Under the pieces are notes generated by a model. That model did not search any database. It was not told the DNA's origin and worked only from the letters and a program-made list of their open reading frames with translations. The translations under genes were made by a program, and so were the position numbers. DNA of 64,000 nt, from assembly GCF_006546775.1 (NCBI RefSeq), contig NZ_VICE01000084.1:1-64000 (forward strand). The letters are read 5' to 3'. Origin of the DNA: Marilutibacter aestuarii (lineage in GTDB: Bacteria > Pseudomonadota > Gammaproteobacteria > Xanthomonadales > Xanthomonadaceae). Positions 52,283-62,920 of this stretch are shown here, piece by piece; the first letter of the stretch is position 1, and every line of letters begins with the position of its first letter.

Positions 52283-52998
52283 ACGACGCGGTCTGGGCCA
52301 TCGTGCCCGCGGCCGGACGCGGCAGCCGCTTTGGCGGCGATCGTCCCAAGCAATACCTTGAAGTGGCGGGTCGGACGCTGCTCGAGCATGCGCTCGATGC
52401 CCTGCTGGCGCACCCCCGGGTGGCGGGGGCGGTCGTCGCCCTGTCCGCCGACGATGCGCACTGGCAGGGCGGCGGTGGCCGCCAGGGCAAGCCGGTGCTC
52501 ACCTGCGTCGGGGGCGAAGAACGCGCGGATTCGGTGCTGGCCGCGCTCGACGCGCTCCCCGATGGCGTCGACGACGCGAGCCTGGTGCTGGTGCACGACG
52601 CCGCGCGCCCGAATCTGTGCCTGGACGATCTCGATCGCCTGATCGCCGCCGCGGACGCGCATGCCGACGGCGCCATCCTCGCCGCGCCGGTGCGCGACAC
52701 CCTCAAGCGCGCGGCGGCCGACGGCAGCATCGCTGGCACCGAACCCCGCGAATCGCTGTGGCGGGCGTTGACGCCGCAGGCATTCCGCCGCGGCGGGCTT
52801 GCGGCGGCCCTGCGCGCTGCGCGCGCGGACGGGGTGGCGGTGACCGACGAGGCCATGGCGATCGAACGCATGGGCGGCCGGCCGCGGCTGGTCGAGGGCC
52901 GCGAGGACAACCTGAAAGTGACCACGCCGGCGGACCATGCGCTGGTCGAATTCCTGCTGGCGCGCCGCACCCGCGGCACACGGGAAGGGTCGGCCTAG
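52279..52998 (+). CDS. ispD: 2-C-methyl-D-erythritol 4-phosphate cytidylyltransferase
   Basis: A 239-residue MEP-pathway cytidylyltransferase. The CTP-binding start is [20 protein letters not shown], followed by [20 protein letters not shown], and the middle has [21 protein letters not shown]-terminal [20 protein letters not shown] is typical. It is separate from IspF rather than fused as in some alpha-proteobacteria. It overlaps ftsB by four bases; CTP from the upstream pyrG is its substrate. Confidence 0.96.
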   Translation: MNDAVWAIVPAAGRGSRFGGDRPKQYLEVAGRTLLEHALDALLAHPRVAGAVVALSADDAHWQGGGGRQGKPVLTCVGGEERADSVLAALDALPDGVDDASLVLVHDAARPNLCLDDLDRLIAAADAHADGAILAAPVRDTLKRAAADGSIAGTEPRESLWRALTPQAFRRGGLAAALRAARADGVAVTDEAMAIERMGGRPRLVEGREDNLKVTTPADHALVEFLLARRTRGTREGSA

Positions 52999-53012
52999 CC
53001 GGACTCCCGCAT

Positions 53013-53033
53013 CCCCATTCCCCATTCCCCATT
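53013..53033. repeat. heptamer array CCCCATT x3 in the ispD-ispF gap
   Basis: Three perfect CCCCATT units plus partial units on both sides, filling much of the 59-base ispD-ispF gap. Confidence 0.85.
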
Positions 53034-53057
53034 CCCCAACCGCGAGAGAACCCACAC

Positions 53058-53531
53058 ATGCGCATCGGCCAGGGATTCGACGTCCATGCCTTCGGCGAGG
53101 GTGATCACGTGATGCTCGGCGGCGTCCGCGTGCCGCACGATCGTGGCGTGCTTGCCCACTCCGACGGCGACGTGGTCCTGCATGCCCTGTGCGACGCGAT
53201 GCTCGGCGCGCTGGCGCTGGGCGACATCGGCCAGCATTTCCCGCCGTCGGACGCGCGCTGGAAGGATGCCGACAGCCTGGATTTCCTGCGCCACTGCGAT
53301 GCCTTGCTGCGCGAACTTGGCTGGATGGTCGGCAATGCCGACATCACCGTCGTCTGCGAGCGGCCCAAGGTGGGCCCGCATGCCGCCGCGATGCGCGAAG
53401 CGATCGCCGGCGTGCTCGGTGTGATGATGGACGACGTCAGCATCAAGGCCACGACCACCGAAACCCTGGGCTTCACCGGCCGGCGCGAGGGCATCGCCGC
53501 GCAGGCCATCGTCCTGCTGCGGACGCTCTGA
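53058..53531 (+). CDS. ispF: 2-C-methyl-D-erythritol 2,4-cyclodiphosphate synthase
   Basis: A 157-residue trimeric MEP-pathway cyclase. Zinc ligands are Asp8 and His10 in GQGFDVHAF and His42 in [19 protein letters not shown]. The IspF signature [19 protein letters not shown] and the C-terminal [20 protein letters not shown] are complete. ATG 53058 follows GCGAGAGAACCC. It lies 59 bases after ispD across a heptamer array that breaks the otherwise tight operon spacing. Confidence 0.96.
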   Translation: MRIGQGFDVHAFGEGDHVMLGGVRVPHDRGVLAHSDGDVVLHALCDAMLGALALGDIGQHFPPSDARWKDADSLDFLRHCDALLRELGWMVGNADITVVCERPKVGPHAAAMREAIAGVLGVMMDDVSIKATTTETLGFTGRREGIAAQAIVLLRTL

Positions 53532-53538
53532 GGCGGTG

Positions 53539-54618
53539 ATGGACGACGCCTCCGCCCCGCGTACGGCCGAGCTGCCCCGTGCCCACGGCCGCGCCGTGCT
53601 GGCGGCCGACCTGCGCAGCGCGCCGGAAGACTTCTTCGTCGAGGAACTGCCCGGTTTCGAGCCCAGTGGATCGGGCGAGCACCTGTTGCTGACGCTCGAG
53701 AAGCGCGGCATGAACACCGCCTTCGTTGCGCGCCGCCTGGCCGACTGGGCGGGCGTCGACGAACGCGGCATCGGCTATGCCGGCCTGAAGGACCGGCATG
53801 CGGTGACGCGGCAGCGCTTCAGCATCCATCTGCCCGGACGCGGGGATCCGCCGCTCGAGTCGCTGGCGATCGATGGGGACGAGGGCGAGTTGCTGAAGGT
53901 GCTCGAGTCCACCCGGCATGCCCGCAAGCTGCCCCGCGGCGCGCTCGCCGGCAACCGCTTCGTCTTGCGCCTGCGTGGCGTCCGTGGCGATCGCGAAGCG
54001 GTGGAGTCGCGTCTGCGCGACATCGCCGACCGGGGGGTGCCCAACTATTTCGGCGAGCAGCGTTTCGGTCGCGGCGGTGGCAACCTGCACGCCGCGCTGG
54101 CGATGTTCGGTGGGAAGCGGGTGGGGCGCGAACAGCGAAGCCACCTGTTGTCGGCCGCGCGCTCGCACCTGTTCAACCGTGTGCTGGCCGCGCGCGTCAT
54201 CGACGGCAGCTGGGACCGGGGCGTGGAGGGCGAGGCCTGGATGCTCGACGGCAGCCGCAGCGTCTTCGGGCCCGAGCCCTGGAGCGATGCCCTGGCCGAA
54301 CGCCTGGCCCGCTTCGACATCCATCCCAGCGGTCCGCTCTGGGGCCAGGGCGAGCCGCGCAGTGCCGGCGAAGCCCGCCGGATCGAGTTCGACGCACTCG
54401 CCGCGCCGCCGGGCGAGGCCCTGAAGGCGGGGCTCGAGGGCGCCGGCCTCAAACAGGAGCGTCGGGCGCTGCGGCTCCGGCCCGCCGCCCTGCAATGGCA
54501 GTGGCCGGATGACGACGCGCTGGAGCTGCGCTTCGAGTTGCCGCCCGGCGCCTATGCCACGGTCGTGCTGGCCGAACTGGGTGAGATCCGCGACGTCGCC
54601 GCCCACTCCCGCGACTGA
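53539..54618 (+). CDS. truD: tRNA pseudouridine(13) synthase TruD
   Basis: A 359-residue pseudouridine synthase for tRNA-Glu U13. The catalytic motif is [20 protein letters not shown] with Asp in KDR. The TruD-specific [20 protein letters not shown] and [20 protein letters not shown] are clear. The start is ATG 53539; an in-frame GTG at 53536 is adjacent. It begins 7 bases after ispF. The gap to the downstream lipoprotein gene carries a small GC-rich dyad. Confidence 0.95.
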   Translation: MDDASAPRTAELPRAHGRAVLAADLRSAPEDFFVEELPGFEPSGSGEHLLLTLEKRGMNTAFVARRLADWAGVDERGIGYAGLKDRHAVTRQRFSIHLPGRGDPPLESLAIDGDEGELLKVLESTRHARKLPRGALAGNRFVLRLRGVRGDREAVESRLRDIADRGVPNYFGEQRFGRGGGNLHAALAMFGGKRVGREQRSHLLSAARSHLFNRVLAARVIDGSWDRGVEGEAWMLDGSRSVFGPEPWSDALAERLARFDIHPSGPLWGQGEPRSAGEARRIEFDALAAPPGEALKAGLEGAGLKQERRALRLRPAALQWQWPDDDALELRFELPPGAYATVVLAELGEIRDVAAHSRD

Positions 54619-54744
54619 CCGTCCGTCGGAGCCGTGGAAACCGGCACTGGAAGTCCCCCCGGCAGGGGTATATGCATGAATGGCAGGCCCGGCACGGGGT
54701 CGGGCCCGGGGCGCGCGAGCGCCCCATCCACCGGAGGTATCGTC

Positions 54745-54981
54745 ATGAACGTCAAGCTCCGTCTCGCCTTGCTTTCATTGCCCCTGCTGGGCCTCTCGGC
54801 CTGCGCGAGCGCACCCGCACAGAGGACCGCGCCGGCGCCCGAGCGCTCGTCCAGCAACGCCATGGCCATCGACGAGGAGTACGTCGCCTACGTCGAACGC
54901 GTCGCGCGTCGCCGTGGCATCAGCGTGACCTGGGTCCACCAGCCCCGGCCGCAGTTGCCCAGGACCTCCACGGACGAGTGA
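54745..54981 (+). CDS. small lipoprotein of unknown function
   Basis: A 78-residue predicted lipoprotein: MNVKLRLALLSLPLLGLSAC, with Cys20 in lipobox GLSAC. CGGAGG upstream supports ATG 54745. The mature ~58 residues are Ala/Ser/Pro-rich and then AIDEEYVAYVERVARRRGIS and VTWVHQPRPQLPR. No family is recognised. It lies between truD and the convergent smr-domain gene in a block otherwise made of well-known genes. Confidence 0.7.
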   Translation: MNVKLRLALLSLPLLGLSACASAPAQRTAPAPERSSSNAMAIDEEYVAYVERVARRRGISVTWVHQPRPQLPRTSTDE

Positions 54982-55011
54982 GGCCAGCCACCGTGCATCG
55001 CCTGGCGCTCT

Positions 55012-55575
55012 TCAGCGACGACCAGGCGGCGCCAGCAGGACCAGCACCGCACCCGTGCCGCCCTGGGCGGCCGGTGCGGAATGAAACCCCAATACGTCGC
55101 TCCGGTGCCGCAGCAGCCGGTCGACCAGGTTCTTCAGCACGGGCGCGCCGTCGCCGTGCAGGCCCTTGCCGTGGATCACCCGTACGCAGCCCAGGCCATG
55201 GCGGTGGGCGTCGGTGACGAAGGCACGCAACAGGGCTTCGGCGCTGCGCGCGTCCGTCCCATGCAAGTCGAGTTCTTCCTGCGGCGAGATCTCGCCGCGC
55301 CGCAGGCGCTGCCATGCGCGAGGGGGCAGGGCGTCGCGGCGGTAGGACAACGGATCGCCCGCCGCGAGGGTGGGCAGGTCCTGGCCACGCCGGAATGCTT
55401 CGCGGGCATCGATCTCGTCCAGCTCGGCCATGCGTGCCCGTGGCCGCGGACGCGGGCGCGAGGGCACCGGCGCGGGCGCCTTGATCTCGCGGACCGGCCC
55501 GATCGCGTCGCGGAACAGCGCGGCGTCGTCGTCGGTGTCAGGCGTGGAGCCCGGGGGCGGAGGGGCGCGTTTCAT
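55012..55575 (-). CDS. Smr-domain protein
   Basis: A 187-residue protein with an N-terminal Pro/Arg-rich linker (residues 1-90) and a C-terminal Smr domain. The Smr motifs are [20 protein letters not shown] and [20 protein letters not shown], the LDLHG and HGKG signature of Smr nicking endonucleases and RNA-associated proteins (SmrA/SmrB/YdaL type). It is the only minus-strand gene within the pyrG-nlpD block and lies divergent from surE. SmrB acts on collided ribosomes in E. coli, but the assignment to a subtype is open. Confidence 0.9.
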   Translation of the reverse strand: MKRAPPPPGSTPDTDDDAALFRDAIGPVREIKAPAPVPSRPRPRPRARMAELDEIDAREAFRRGQDLPTLAAGDPLSYRRDALPPRAWQRLRRGEISPQEELDLHGTDARSAEALLRAFVTDAHRHGLGCVRVIHGKGLHGDGAPVLKNLVDRLLRHRSDVLGFHSAPAAQGGTGAVLVLLAPPGRR

Positions 55576-55657
55576 GGCGCCAGCGTAGCGCGGCGCCCGC
55601 CGGGATCAAGTCGTGCATGGCGTCCGATACGGCGGCCGGAAGCGGGGACGCATCGGC

Positions 55658-55663
55658 TATCAT
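55658..55663 (+). promoter_or_regulatory. putative -10 of surE-pcm
   Basis: TATCAT followed by GG, 92 bases before surE. The same TATCATGG occurs before rlmE at 59909. Confidence 0.3.
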
Positions 55664-55754
55664 GGTGGCCCGAGGATCGGGTCCGTCCTTCGATCGGCCC
55701 GCCTGCCCCGTCCATGTCCATGCCCGCCGTACCCGGCGGCATCCAAGGGAGTCC

Positions 55755-56540
55755 ATGCGAGTTCTGGTCTCAAACGACGATGGTGTCGACGCCCCCGGCA
55801 TCCGCTGCCTTGCCGAAGGCCTCAGGGCCGCCGGCCACGAAGTCCTGGTGGTCGCCCCCGACCGCGACCGCTCCGGCGCCAGCAACTCGCTGACCCTCGA
55901 TGCCCCCATCCGCGTGGTCCAGCTGGACGCGCAGACCTGGCGCGTGCACGGCACCCCCACCGACTGCGTGCACGTGGCGATCACCGGCATGCTCGAGGTC
56001 GAGCCCGACATCGTCGTGTCGGGGATCAACAACACCGCCAACATGGGCGACGACGTCATCTACTCCGGTACCGTGGCCGCGGCGATGGAGGGGCGTTTCC
56101 TCGGCCTGCCGGCAGTGGCCGTGTCGCTCAACACCGCCGACCACAAAGGCCGGCATTTCGAGACCGCCGCGCGCGCGGCGGCGGAGATCATCGCCCGCCT
56201 GGGCGTCGACCCGCTGCCGGCCGACACCATCCTCAACGTGAACGTGCCCGACGTGCCCTGGAGCGAGATCGCCGGGTTCGAGGTGACCCGCCTGGGCAAC
56301 CGGCACCGTGCCGAGGCCTGCCTGCCGCAGCGCGATCCGCGCGGCCGCCAGTGGTGGTGGATCGGCGCGGCCGGCCCCGAGCAGGATGCCGGCCCCGGCA
56401 CCGACTTCCACGCCCTGCGCACGGGCCACATCGCGATCACCCCGATCCAGGTCGACCTGACGCGCTACCAGGCGCTGGAGCAGGTCGCCAGCTGGGTCGG
56501 TGGCCTGGCAGACACCCTGGACGGGAAGGTCGGGGCATGA
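55755..56540 (+). CDS. surE: 5'/3'-nucleotidase SurE
   Basis: A 261-residue metal-dependent nucleotidase of the stationary-phase survival group. It has [20 protein letters not shown] (metal Asp pair), [28 protein letters not shown] and [20 protein letters not shown], all complete. The start at 55755 follows AAGGGAGTCC. It overlaps pcm by ATGA, the usual surE-pcm arrangement. Confidence 0.97.
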   Translation: MRVLVSNDDGVDAPGIRCLAEGLRAAGHEVLVVAPDRDRSGASNSLTLDAPIRVVQLDAQTWRVHGTPTDCVHVAITGMLEVEPDIVVSGINNTANMGDDVIYSGTVAAAMEGRFLGLPAVAVSLNTADHKGRHFETAARAAAEIIARLGVDPLPADTILNVNVPDVPWSEIAGFEVTRLGNRHRAEACLPQRDPRGRQWWWIGAAGPEQDAGPGTDFHALRTGHIAITPIQVDLTRYQALEQVASWVGGLADTLDGKVGA

Positions 56541-57214
56541 GCGTGCGCCTGCGCCTGCAGCCCGAAGCCATCGGCACCGGGATGACCTCCCAGCGCGTGC
56601 GCGATCGCCTGGTCCAGCGCCTGCGCGACGAAGGCATCGCCGACGAGCGCGTACTCAATGCCATCCGCACCGTGCCGCGCCACCTGTTCGTCGACGAGGC
56701 GCTGGCGACCCGCGCCTACGAGGACACCGCGCTGCCGATCGGCCATGGCCAGACGATCTCCCAGCCCTGGGTGGTCGCGCGGATGACGGAGGCCCTGCTT
56801 TCGGCCAATCCCCGCAAGGTCCTGGAGATCGGCACCGGCTCGGGCTACCAGGCCGCCATCCTGGCCGCGCTCGGACTCGAAGTGCATACGGTCGAGCGCA
56901 TCGGGGAGCTGTTGCGCGTCGCGCGCAAGCGTTTCCGTTCGCTCGGCCTCAACATCCGCAGCAAGCACGATGACGGACGCATCGGCTGGCCCGAGAACGG
57001 CCCCTTCGACGCCATCATCGTGACCGCCGCCGCACCGGCCCTGGTCGACGCGCTGGGCGACCAGCTGGCGACCGGTGGCGTGCTGATCGCCCCTGTCGGC
57101 GGGGCCTCGTCGCAGTCGCTGGTGCTGCTCCACAAGCAGGCCGACGGCAGCCTCCGCCAGCAGGATCTCGGTGCGGTCGTGTTCGTGCCGCTGCTGTCGG
57201 GGATGATCGATTGA
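56537..57214 (+). CDS. pcm: protein-L-isoaspartate O-methyltransferase
   Basis: A 225-residue SAM-dependent repair methyltransferase for isoaspartyl residues. It has [40 protein letters not shown], the SAM loop [18 protein letters not shown], and [20 protein letters not shown]. It overlaps surE by four bases. The short 79-base gap to yqaA holds no terminator. Confidence 0.96.
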   Translation: MSVRLRLQPEAIGTGMTSQRVRDRLVQRLRDEGIADERVLNAIRTVPRHLFVDEALATRAYEDTALPIGHGQTISQPWVVARMTEALLSANPRKVLEIGTGSGYQAAILAALGLEVHTVERIGELLRVARKRFRSLGLNIRSKHDDGRIGWPENGPFDAIIVTAAAPALVDALGDQLATGGVLIAPVGGASSQSLVLLHKQADGSLRQQDLGAVVFVPLLSGMID

Positions 57215-57293
57215 ACCGCGTGCCGCGACCCGCGCCGCGCCACGCCTCCCTCCCCATGTTCCCGTCGCGCCCCGCGCGCGCGAGGCTGACCCG

Positions 57294-57878
57294 ATGAAGC
57301 TGTTCGGCCCCCTGTACGACCGCTGCCTCGCCTGGGCCGCCCACCGCCACGCGCCGCGCTACCTGGCCGCCCTGAGCTTCGCCGAGTCGGTGGTCTTCCC
57401 GGTGCCGCCGGACGTCATGCTCGCGCCGATGGCGCTGTCGACGCCGCAGCGGTGGTACCGGCTGGCGGCGATCTGCACGCTCGCCTCCGTCATCGGGGGC
57501 CTCATGGGGTACGCGCTGGGGCACTTCGCCCTGGATGCGATCTGGCCGTGGATGGTCGAGCTGGGCTGGGATGGCGCCTTCGACAAGGTCCAGGCGTGGT
57601 TCGCCGAGTACGGCTTCTGGATCGTCTTCGTCGCCGCGTTCACGCCGATCCCGTACAAGGTGTTCACGATCGCGTCGGGTGCGACCGGCATCGGCCTGAT
57701 ACCTTTCCTGCTGGGTTCGGCGATCGGACGGGGCGCGCGCTTCTTCCTCGTCGCCGGCCTGGTCGCCTGGGGCGGCGCACGCCTGGAGCAGGCGCTGCGT
57801 CGCTACATCGAACTGCTGGGCTGGATGGTCGCCGTGCTGGTGATCGTCGCGGTGGCCTGGCTGGAACTGCGCGGCTGA
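57294..57878 (+). CDS. YqaA-type DedA/VTT family membrane protein
   Basis: A 194-residue inner-membrane protein of the YqaA branch of the DedA/VTT (SNARE-associated) family. Recognisable parts are ALSFAESVVFPVPPDVMLAP with the conserved Glu/Pro re-entrant loop, ASVIGGLMGYALGHFALDAI, VAAFTPIPYKVFTIASGATG and SAIGRGARFFLVAGLVAWGG. About four to five membrane segments. Members act as lipid scramblases or flippases, which is inference here. It lies between pcm and nlpD, as in other Xanthomonads. Confidence 0.9.
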   Translation: MKLFGPLYDRCLAWAAHRHAPRYLAALSFAESVVFPVPPDVMLAPMALSTPQRWYRLAAICTLASVIGGLMGYALGHFALDAIWPWMVELGWDGAFDKVQAWFAEYGFWIVFVAAFTPIPYKVFTIASGATGIGLIPFLLGSAIGRGARFFLVAGLVAWGGARLEQALRRYIELLGWMVAVLVIVAVAWLELRG

Positions 57879-57951
57879 GCGCGTGTCCAACGCGGGGAAA
57901 CGGCGCGTGTCGCCCCTCACCCCCATCATCAAGGAGGCCAAGAATCGGCGT

Positions 57952-58710
57952 ATGAGCACGACTTACCGCACATTTGCCACCGGCATGCTGGCGCTCGCAC
58001 TGGCCGCATGCTCCAGCTCGGTCGTCCGTGAGGGCGGGTCGGGCAGTGGCCCCGTGACCAGCTCCCGGGCCAAGCCCGGTGCGACGGTGGTCGTGAAGCG
58101 GGGCGACAACCTCTACAGGATCGCGACCGACAACGGCATCACCCTGCGCGACCTCGCCGCCTGGAACGGCATCCCGTCGCCCTACACGATCCATCCTGGC
58201 CAGCGGATCCGCCTGTATCCGTCCGCCGGGAACACCTCGGCGCCGGGCGGCCGCACGACCGCGAGCACGTCGCCGCGAACCGGCAGTTCAACGCCGCCGA
58301 CGCGGCCTTCGACGCCCGCGCCCCCGCCGGTCGCCAGCGGCCTGTCCTGGCGTTGGCCCGCCGACGGCGAGCTGATCGGGCGCTTCGCCGGCGGTGATCC
58401 CACGAAGCAGGGCATCGACATCGCCGGCAAGAGCGGCGCGCCCGTGCGCGCGGCCAGCGACGGCGTGGTCGTGTATTCGGGTTCGGGCCTTGTCGGCTAT
58501 GGCGAACTGATCATCATCAAGCACAACGACCAGTGGCTGTCGGCCTACGGCCACAACCGCAATCGCCTGGTGAACGAGGGCGCGGTGGTCAAGTCCGGCC
58601 AGCAGATCGCCGAGATGGGGCGCAGCGGTGCGGCGCGCGACATGCTGCATTTCGAGGTGCGCTACAACGGCAAGCCGGTCGACCCGCTGTCCTACCTGCC
58701 ACGGCGCTAG
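57952..58710 (+). CDS. nlpD: NlpD-like divisome activator lipoprotein (LysM plus degenerate LytM)
   Basis: A 252-residue outer-membrane lipoprotein. MSTTYRTFATGMLALALAAC gives lipidated Cys20. A LysM domain at ~44-88 (VVVKRGDNLYRIATDNGITL) is followed by a Pro/Thr linker and a C-terminal LytM/M23 domain. The first metal-ligand His is replaced (KQGIDIAG), as in E. coli NlpD, so it is not an endopeptidase but an activator of the amidase AmiC. AYGHNRNRLVNEG and MLHFEVRYNGKPVDPLSYLP are typical. No rpoS follows; Xanthomonads lack it. Confidence 0.92.
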   Translation: MSTTYRTFATGMLALALAACSSSVVREGGSGSGPVTSSRAKPGATVVVKRGDNLYRIATDNGITLRDLAAWNGIPSPYTIHPGQRIRLYPSAGNTSAPGGRTTASTSPRTGSSTPPTRPSTPAPPPVASGLSWRWPADGELIGRFAGGDPTKQGIDIAGKSGAPVRAASDGVVVYSGSGLVGYGELIIIKHNDQWLSAYGHNRNRLVNEGAVVKSGQQIAEMGRSGAARDMLHFEVRYNGKPVDPLSYLPRR

Positions 58711-58736
58711 GCCGCAGCCGGCGAAGCGTGGTTCGG

Positions 58737-58766
58737 CGTAGCCCGGCGAGCGAAGCGCACCCGGGG
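58737..58766. repeat. CGTAGCCCGG...CCGGG hairpin element
   Basis: CGTAGCCCGG, then GAGCGAAGCGCACCCGGG. This is a common dispersed intergenic motif in proteobacteria, with its two halves roughly complementary. Confidence 0.5.
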
Positions 58767-58787
58767 CCCCGGTAAGGCAAAGGCTGG

Positions 58788-58807
58788 ATCCCAGCGTTCG
58801 CTGGGAT
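58788..58807. repeat. REP-like perfect palindrome
   Basis: ATCCCAGCG-TT-CGCTGGGAT, the inverse orientation of the copy at 43623-43642, with matching flanks CTGG and GAC. Confidence 0.8.
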
Positions 58808-58852
58808 GACGGTTCGTGTGGGTTGCCAGTCTGGGCTTGGCTGCGGTGTCGT

Positions 58853-58950
58853 CGTAGGGTGGGTGGAGCCGAAGGCGAAACCCACCGTCGCGTTCTCGCA
58901 TGCATGGTGAATGATGGGTTTTGCTTCGCGCAACCCATCCCACGGAGCTG
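58853..58950 (+). repeat. palindromic dispersed repeat, copy 1
   Basis: Starts CGTAGGGTGGGTGGAGCCG and ends GCGCAACCCATCCCACGGAG-CTG. The ends are imperfect inverted repeats, and inner parts (GCCGAAGGCGAAACCC and GGGTTTTGCTTCGCGC) are also complementary. It is one of two tandem copies. Confidence 0.8.
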
Positions 58951-58965
58951 CCTCTCGCACCGCTT

Positions 58966-59080
58966 CGTAGGGTGGGTAGAGCCGAAGGCGAAACCCGCCG
59001 TCGCGGGATTCCATGCACGACGGACGATGTGCACGACGGACGATGGGTTTTGCTTCGCGCAACCCTTCCCACGGAGCTGG
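58966..59080 (+). repeat. palindromic dispersed repeat, copy 2
   Basis: Same ends and arms as copy 1. The central region is longer because CACGACGGACGATG is duplicated in it (58-base loop area). It lies 15 bases after copy 1 in the same orientation. Confidence 0.8.
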
Positions 59081-59166
59081 AAAAGCGTACTGCACGGGAG
59101 ACGGATCCCACCCCGGCGTCCCGGCGCCGCGCCCACCGAGCGGGCGGGAACGCGCCCGCCAAGGCC

Positions 59167-59541
59167 TCAACCGGCGAGGATGAACCCCGCGACCACGCGA
59201 CGGCCTTCGCTCGCGAGCACGTTGAACGTGCGGGCGGCGGCGTCGTTGGACATGGCTTCCAGGCCGATGCCGCGGGTCAGGCAGGCGGCCATCACCGCCG
59301 GGGGCGGAAAGGCCTGGGTGGCGCCGGTGCCGAGCAGGACCACTTCCGGGTCCAGGGCCAGCACGGGATCCAGGGATGCCGGGGTCAGCGCGCCGACGTG
59401 CGTGGCCGTCCAATCCTCGAGCAGCCGGTCGGGCGCGAGGATGAAGCTCCGGGCCAGGACCCGTTCGTTGACCCGTGCGAGGGCGCCGTCGGCGCCGCGC
59501 ATCGTGAAGGCGTGGTCGGACTGTTCCAGGTTAAGGGGCAT
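59167..59541 (-). CDS. Mth938-like domain protein (DUF498)
   Basis: A 124-residue protein with the Mth938-like/DUF498 fold (AammMth938, mitochondrial NDUFAF3). It begins MPLNLEQSDHAFTMRGADGA and has VNERVLARSFILAPDRLLED, then PEVVLLGTGATQAFPPPAVM, and the ASEGRRVVAGFILAG end. The Xanthomonas campestris relative XCC1710, of known structure, also follows nlpD, so synteny supports the assignment. Function in bacteria is unknown. It is 25 bases downstream of yhbY on the minus strand and probably cotranscribed. Confidence 0.88.
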   Translation of the reverse strand: MPLNLEQSDHAFTMRGADGALARVNERVLARSFILAPDRLLEDWTATHVGALTPASLDPVLALDPEVVLLGTGATQAFPPPAVMAACLTRGIGLEAMSNDAAARTFNVLASEGRRVVAGFILAG

Positions 59542-59566
59542 CGTCGCCGGTTCGCCTCCGCCGGGT

Positions 59567-59872
59567 TCAGGCGCGGGGCAGGACGATCTGCCGCTTGTCC
59601 TTGCTCTGCCGGTAGAGGACCGCCGTATGGCCGATCCGCTGGACCAGGGCGGCGTCGGTGCGCTCGGCCAGGGCCTCGATCATCGCGTCGCGGGCCTCGC
59701 GGTCCTCGGCCCCGACCTTCACCTTGATCAGCTCGTGGTGTTCGAGGGCGTTGTCGATCTCGGCCACAAGCGCGTCGGTGATGCCCTTGCCCCCCACCTG
59801 GAGCATGGCTTTCAGGCCATGGGCCTGGCCGCGCAGGAAGCGGGTCTGGGCGGCGGTGAGCAGGGTCGGCAT
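59567..59872 (-). CDS. yhbY: YhbY family RNA-binding protein
   Basis: A 101-residue CRS1-YhbY (CRM) domain protein associated with pre-50S ribosomes. Its features are TAAQTRFLRGQAHGLKAMLQ, VGGKGITDALVAEIDNALEH and HELIKVKVGAEDREARDAM, followed by HTAVLYRQSKDKRQIVLPRA. The GxxG-like loop is GGKGI. It is divergent from rlmE, as in other gamma-proteobacteria where yhbY faces rlmE-ftsH. Confidence 0.93.
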   Translation of the reverse strand: MPTLLTAAQTRFLRGQAHGLKAMLQVGGKGITDALVAEIDNALEHHELIKVKVGAEDREARDAMIEALAERTDAALVQRIGHTAVLYRQSKDKRQIVLPRA

Positions 59873-59908
59873 GGGGTCACGTGAACGGGCAGTCTGGGGC
59901 GCTCAGGG

Positions 59909-59914
59909 TATCAT
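59909..59914 (+). promoter_or_regulatory. putative -10 of rlmE-ftsH
   Basis: TATCAT followed by GG, 46 bases before rlmE ATG 59960. The same octamer occurs upstream of surE. Confidence 0.3.
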
Positions 59915-59959
59915 GGCGGCCTGATTCCCGACCTGAAGGACAGGGCTTCCCCCGCGCCC

Positions 59960-60607
59960 ATGGCCACCCGCAGCAAAAGCAGCCAACGCTGGCTGAAGGA
60001 ACATTTCTCCGACCCCTTCGTGAAGAAGGCCCAGTCCGAGGGCATGCGTTCGCGCGCGGCCTACAAGCTCGAGGAAGTCGTCGCCCGCGACCGCCTGCTC
60101 AAGCCGGACATGACCGTGGTCGACCTGGGCGCGGCCCCCGGCGGCTGGTCGCAGTGGGTCCGCCAGGAGCTGGACCGGATCGACGCCCGGCGCCCCGGCC
60201 GGGTCATCGCCCTGGACATCCTGGAGATGCCGCCGCTGGCGGGCGTGGAGTTCCTTCATGGGGATTTCAGGGAGGATGGCGTCTTATCGGAACTGGTGGC
60301 TTCGCTGGGGGGCAAGCCGGTGGACCTTGTGCTCTCGGATATGGCCCCCAATAAGAGCGGTGTGGATGCGGTCGACATGCCCCGCGCGATGTACCTGGCG
60401 GAGCTGGCCATGGATTTCGCCGACCACCATCTCCGGGTGGGCGGCGCGTTCCTGATCAAGCTGTTCCAGGGCGTGGGTTTCGACGACTATGTGAAGGAGC
60501 TCAGGCGGCGATATGACAAGGTGGTCATCCGCAAGCCGGCGGCCTCGCGCAAACGCTCGCCCGAAGTCTATGCACTGGCACAGGGCAAGCGCGCGTCGAT
60601 CAAGTAA
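59960..60607 (+). CDS. rlmE: 23S rRNA (uridine(2552)-2'-O)-methyltransferase RlmE
   Basis: A 215-residue RrmJ/FtsJ methyltransferase modifying Um2552 of 23S rRNA in the 50S subunit. It has the [21 protein letters not shown]-terminus, [11 protein letters not shown] with the first catalytic Lys, SAM loop [29 protein letters not shown] with Asp, FLIKLFQG with Lys and [10 protein letters not shown] with Glu, completing the K-D-K-E tetrad. Upstream of ftsH as in E. coli. Confidence 0.96.
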   Translation: MATRSKSSQRWLKEHFSDPFVKKAQSEGMRSRAAYKLEEVVARDRLLKPDMTVVDLGAAPGGWSQWVRQELDRIDARRPGRVIALDILEMPPLAGVEFLHGDFREDGVLSELVASLGGKPVDLVLSDMAPNKSGVDAVDMPRAMYLAELAMDFADHHLRVGGAFLIKLFQGVGFDDYVKELRRRYDKVVIRKPAASRKRSPEVYALAQGKRASIK

Positions 60608-60694
60608 GGTGTGGTCGGGGGCTGCTTTTCGCGGCTGCCCGGATGGTCCCATCGCCCCGGACGCATGTCGCGCCGGGCGGCAACAGGTAGGCAA

Positions 60695-62599
<1,905 letters not shown>

Positions 62600-62638
62600 G
62601 GGCCCCGCTGCTTCAAGGTGCTTGCCTCGCTCCAACGG

Positions 62639-62667
62639 AAAGGCCAGAGTTCTTCTCTGGCCTTTTT
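62639..62667 (+). terminator. rho-independent terminator of ftsH
   Basis: AAAGGCCAGAG / CTCTGGCCTTT stem of eleven pairs with a five-base loop and TTTTT tail. Confidence 0.95.
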
Positions 62668-62693
62668 CTTTGGCCCCGGTGGGGCGGGAGCGG

Positions 62694-62918
62694 ATGCGAA
62701 TGAAGCAGGGTACGGAGGGCACGGACACGTCGGTTCGCGGCCTGGCAGGCGCGGGCCTTGCGGTCGGCATCGGCTGCGGCCTGGCGATCGGCTCGGCCCT
62801 GGGCGTGGCATTGGGCAACGTCGGCCTCGGGATATCCCTGGGCGTGGCGATCGGCGCCGGTCTGGGCATCGTCTTCGCCGCGGCGTTGCGCGCGAAGTCC
62901 GCGGGGCGCGGGCGCTGA
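62694..62918 (+). CDS. small glycine-zipper membrane protein
   Basis: A 74-residue protein whose centre is a long Gly/Ala/Val/Ile hydrophobic segment with glycine-zipper spacing (VGIGCGLAIGSALGVALGNV, then GLGISLGVAIGAGLGIVFAA), probably two tight membrane helices. It has a basic C-terminus (RAKSAGRGR). GGGAG precedes ATG 62694; ATG 62700 is an alternative. It lies between the ftsH terminator and folP (2-base gap). No family is recognised; such zippers occur in bacterial membrane-perturbing or tail-anchored small proteins. Confidence 0.65.
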   Translation: MRMKQGTEGTDTSVRGLAGAGLAVGIGCGLAIGSALGVALGNVGLGISLGVAIGAGLGIVFAAALRAKSAGRGR

Positions 62919-62920
62919 AC

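Larger units (their letters stand above)
58711..59166. other. 455-bp repeat-rich intergenic region after nlpD
   Basis: No gene is credible here. The stretch carries four repeat elements in a row: a CGTAGCCCGG-type hairpin (58737-58766), a REP-like dyad (58788-58807) and two ~100-bp palindromic repeats (58853-58950, 58966-59080). Open frames across it merely read through the repeats. Confidence 0.75.

Noticed and set aside
54683-54705. Hairpin GGCCCG...CGGGCC after truD as a terminator
   Set aside because: No T-run follows and the loop is long; it could simply reflect GC-rich leader sequence.
58711-59166. CRISPR-like array in the tandem repeats after nlpD
   Set aside because: There are only two long copies, in palindromic form, without regular short spacers or cas genes.
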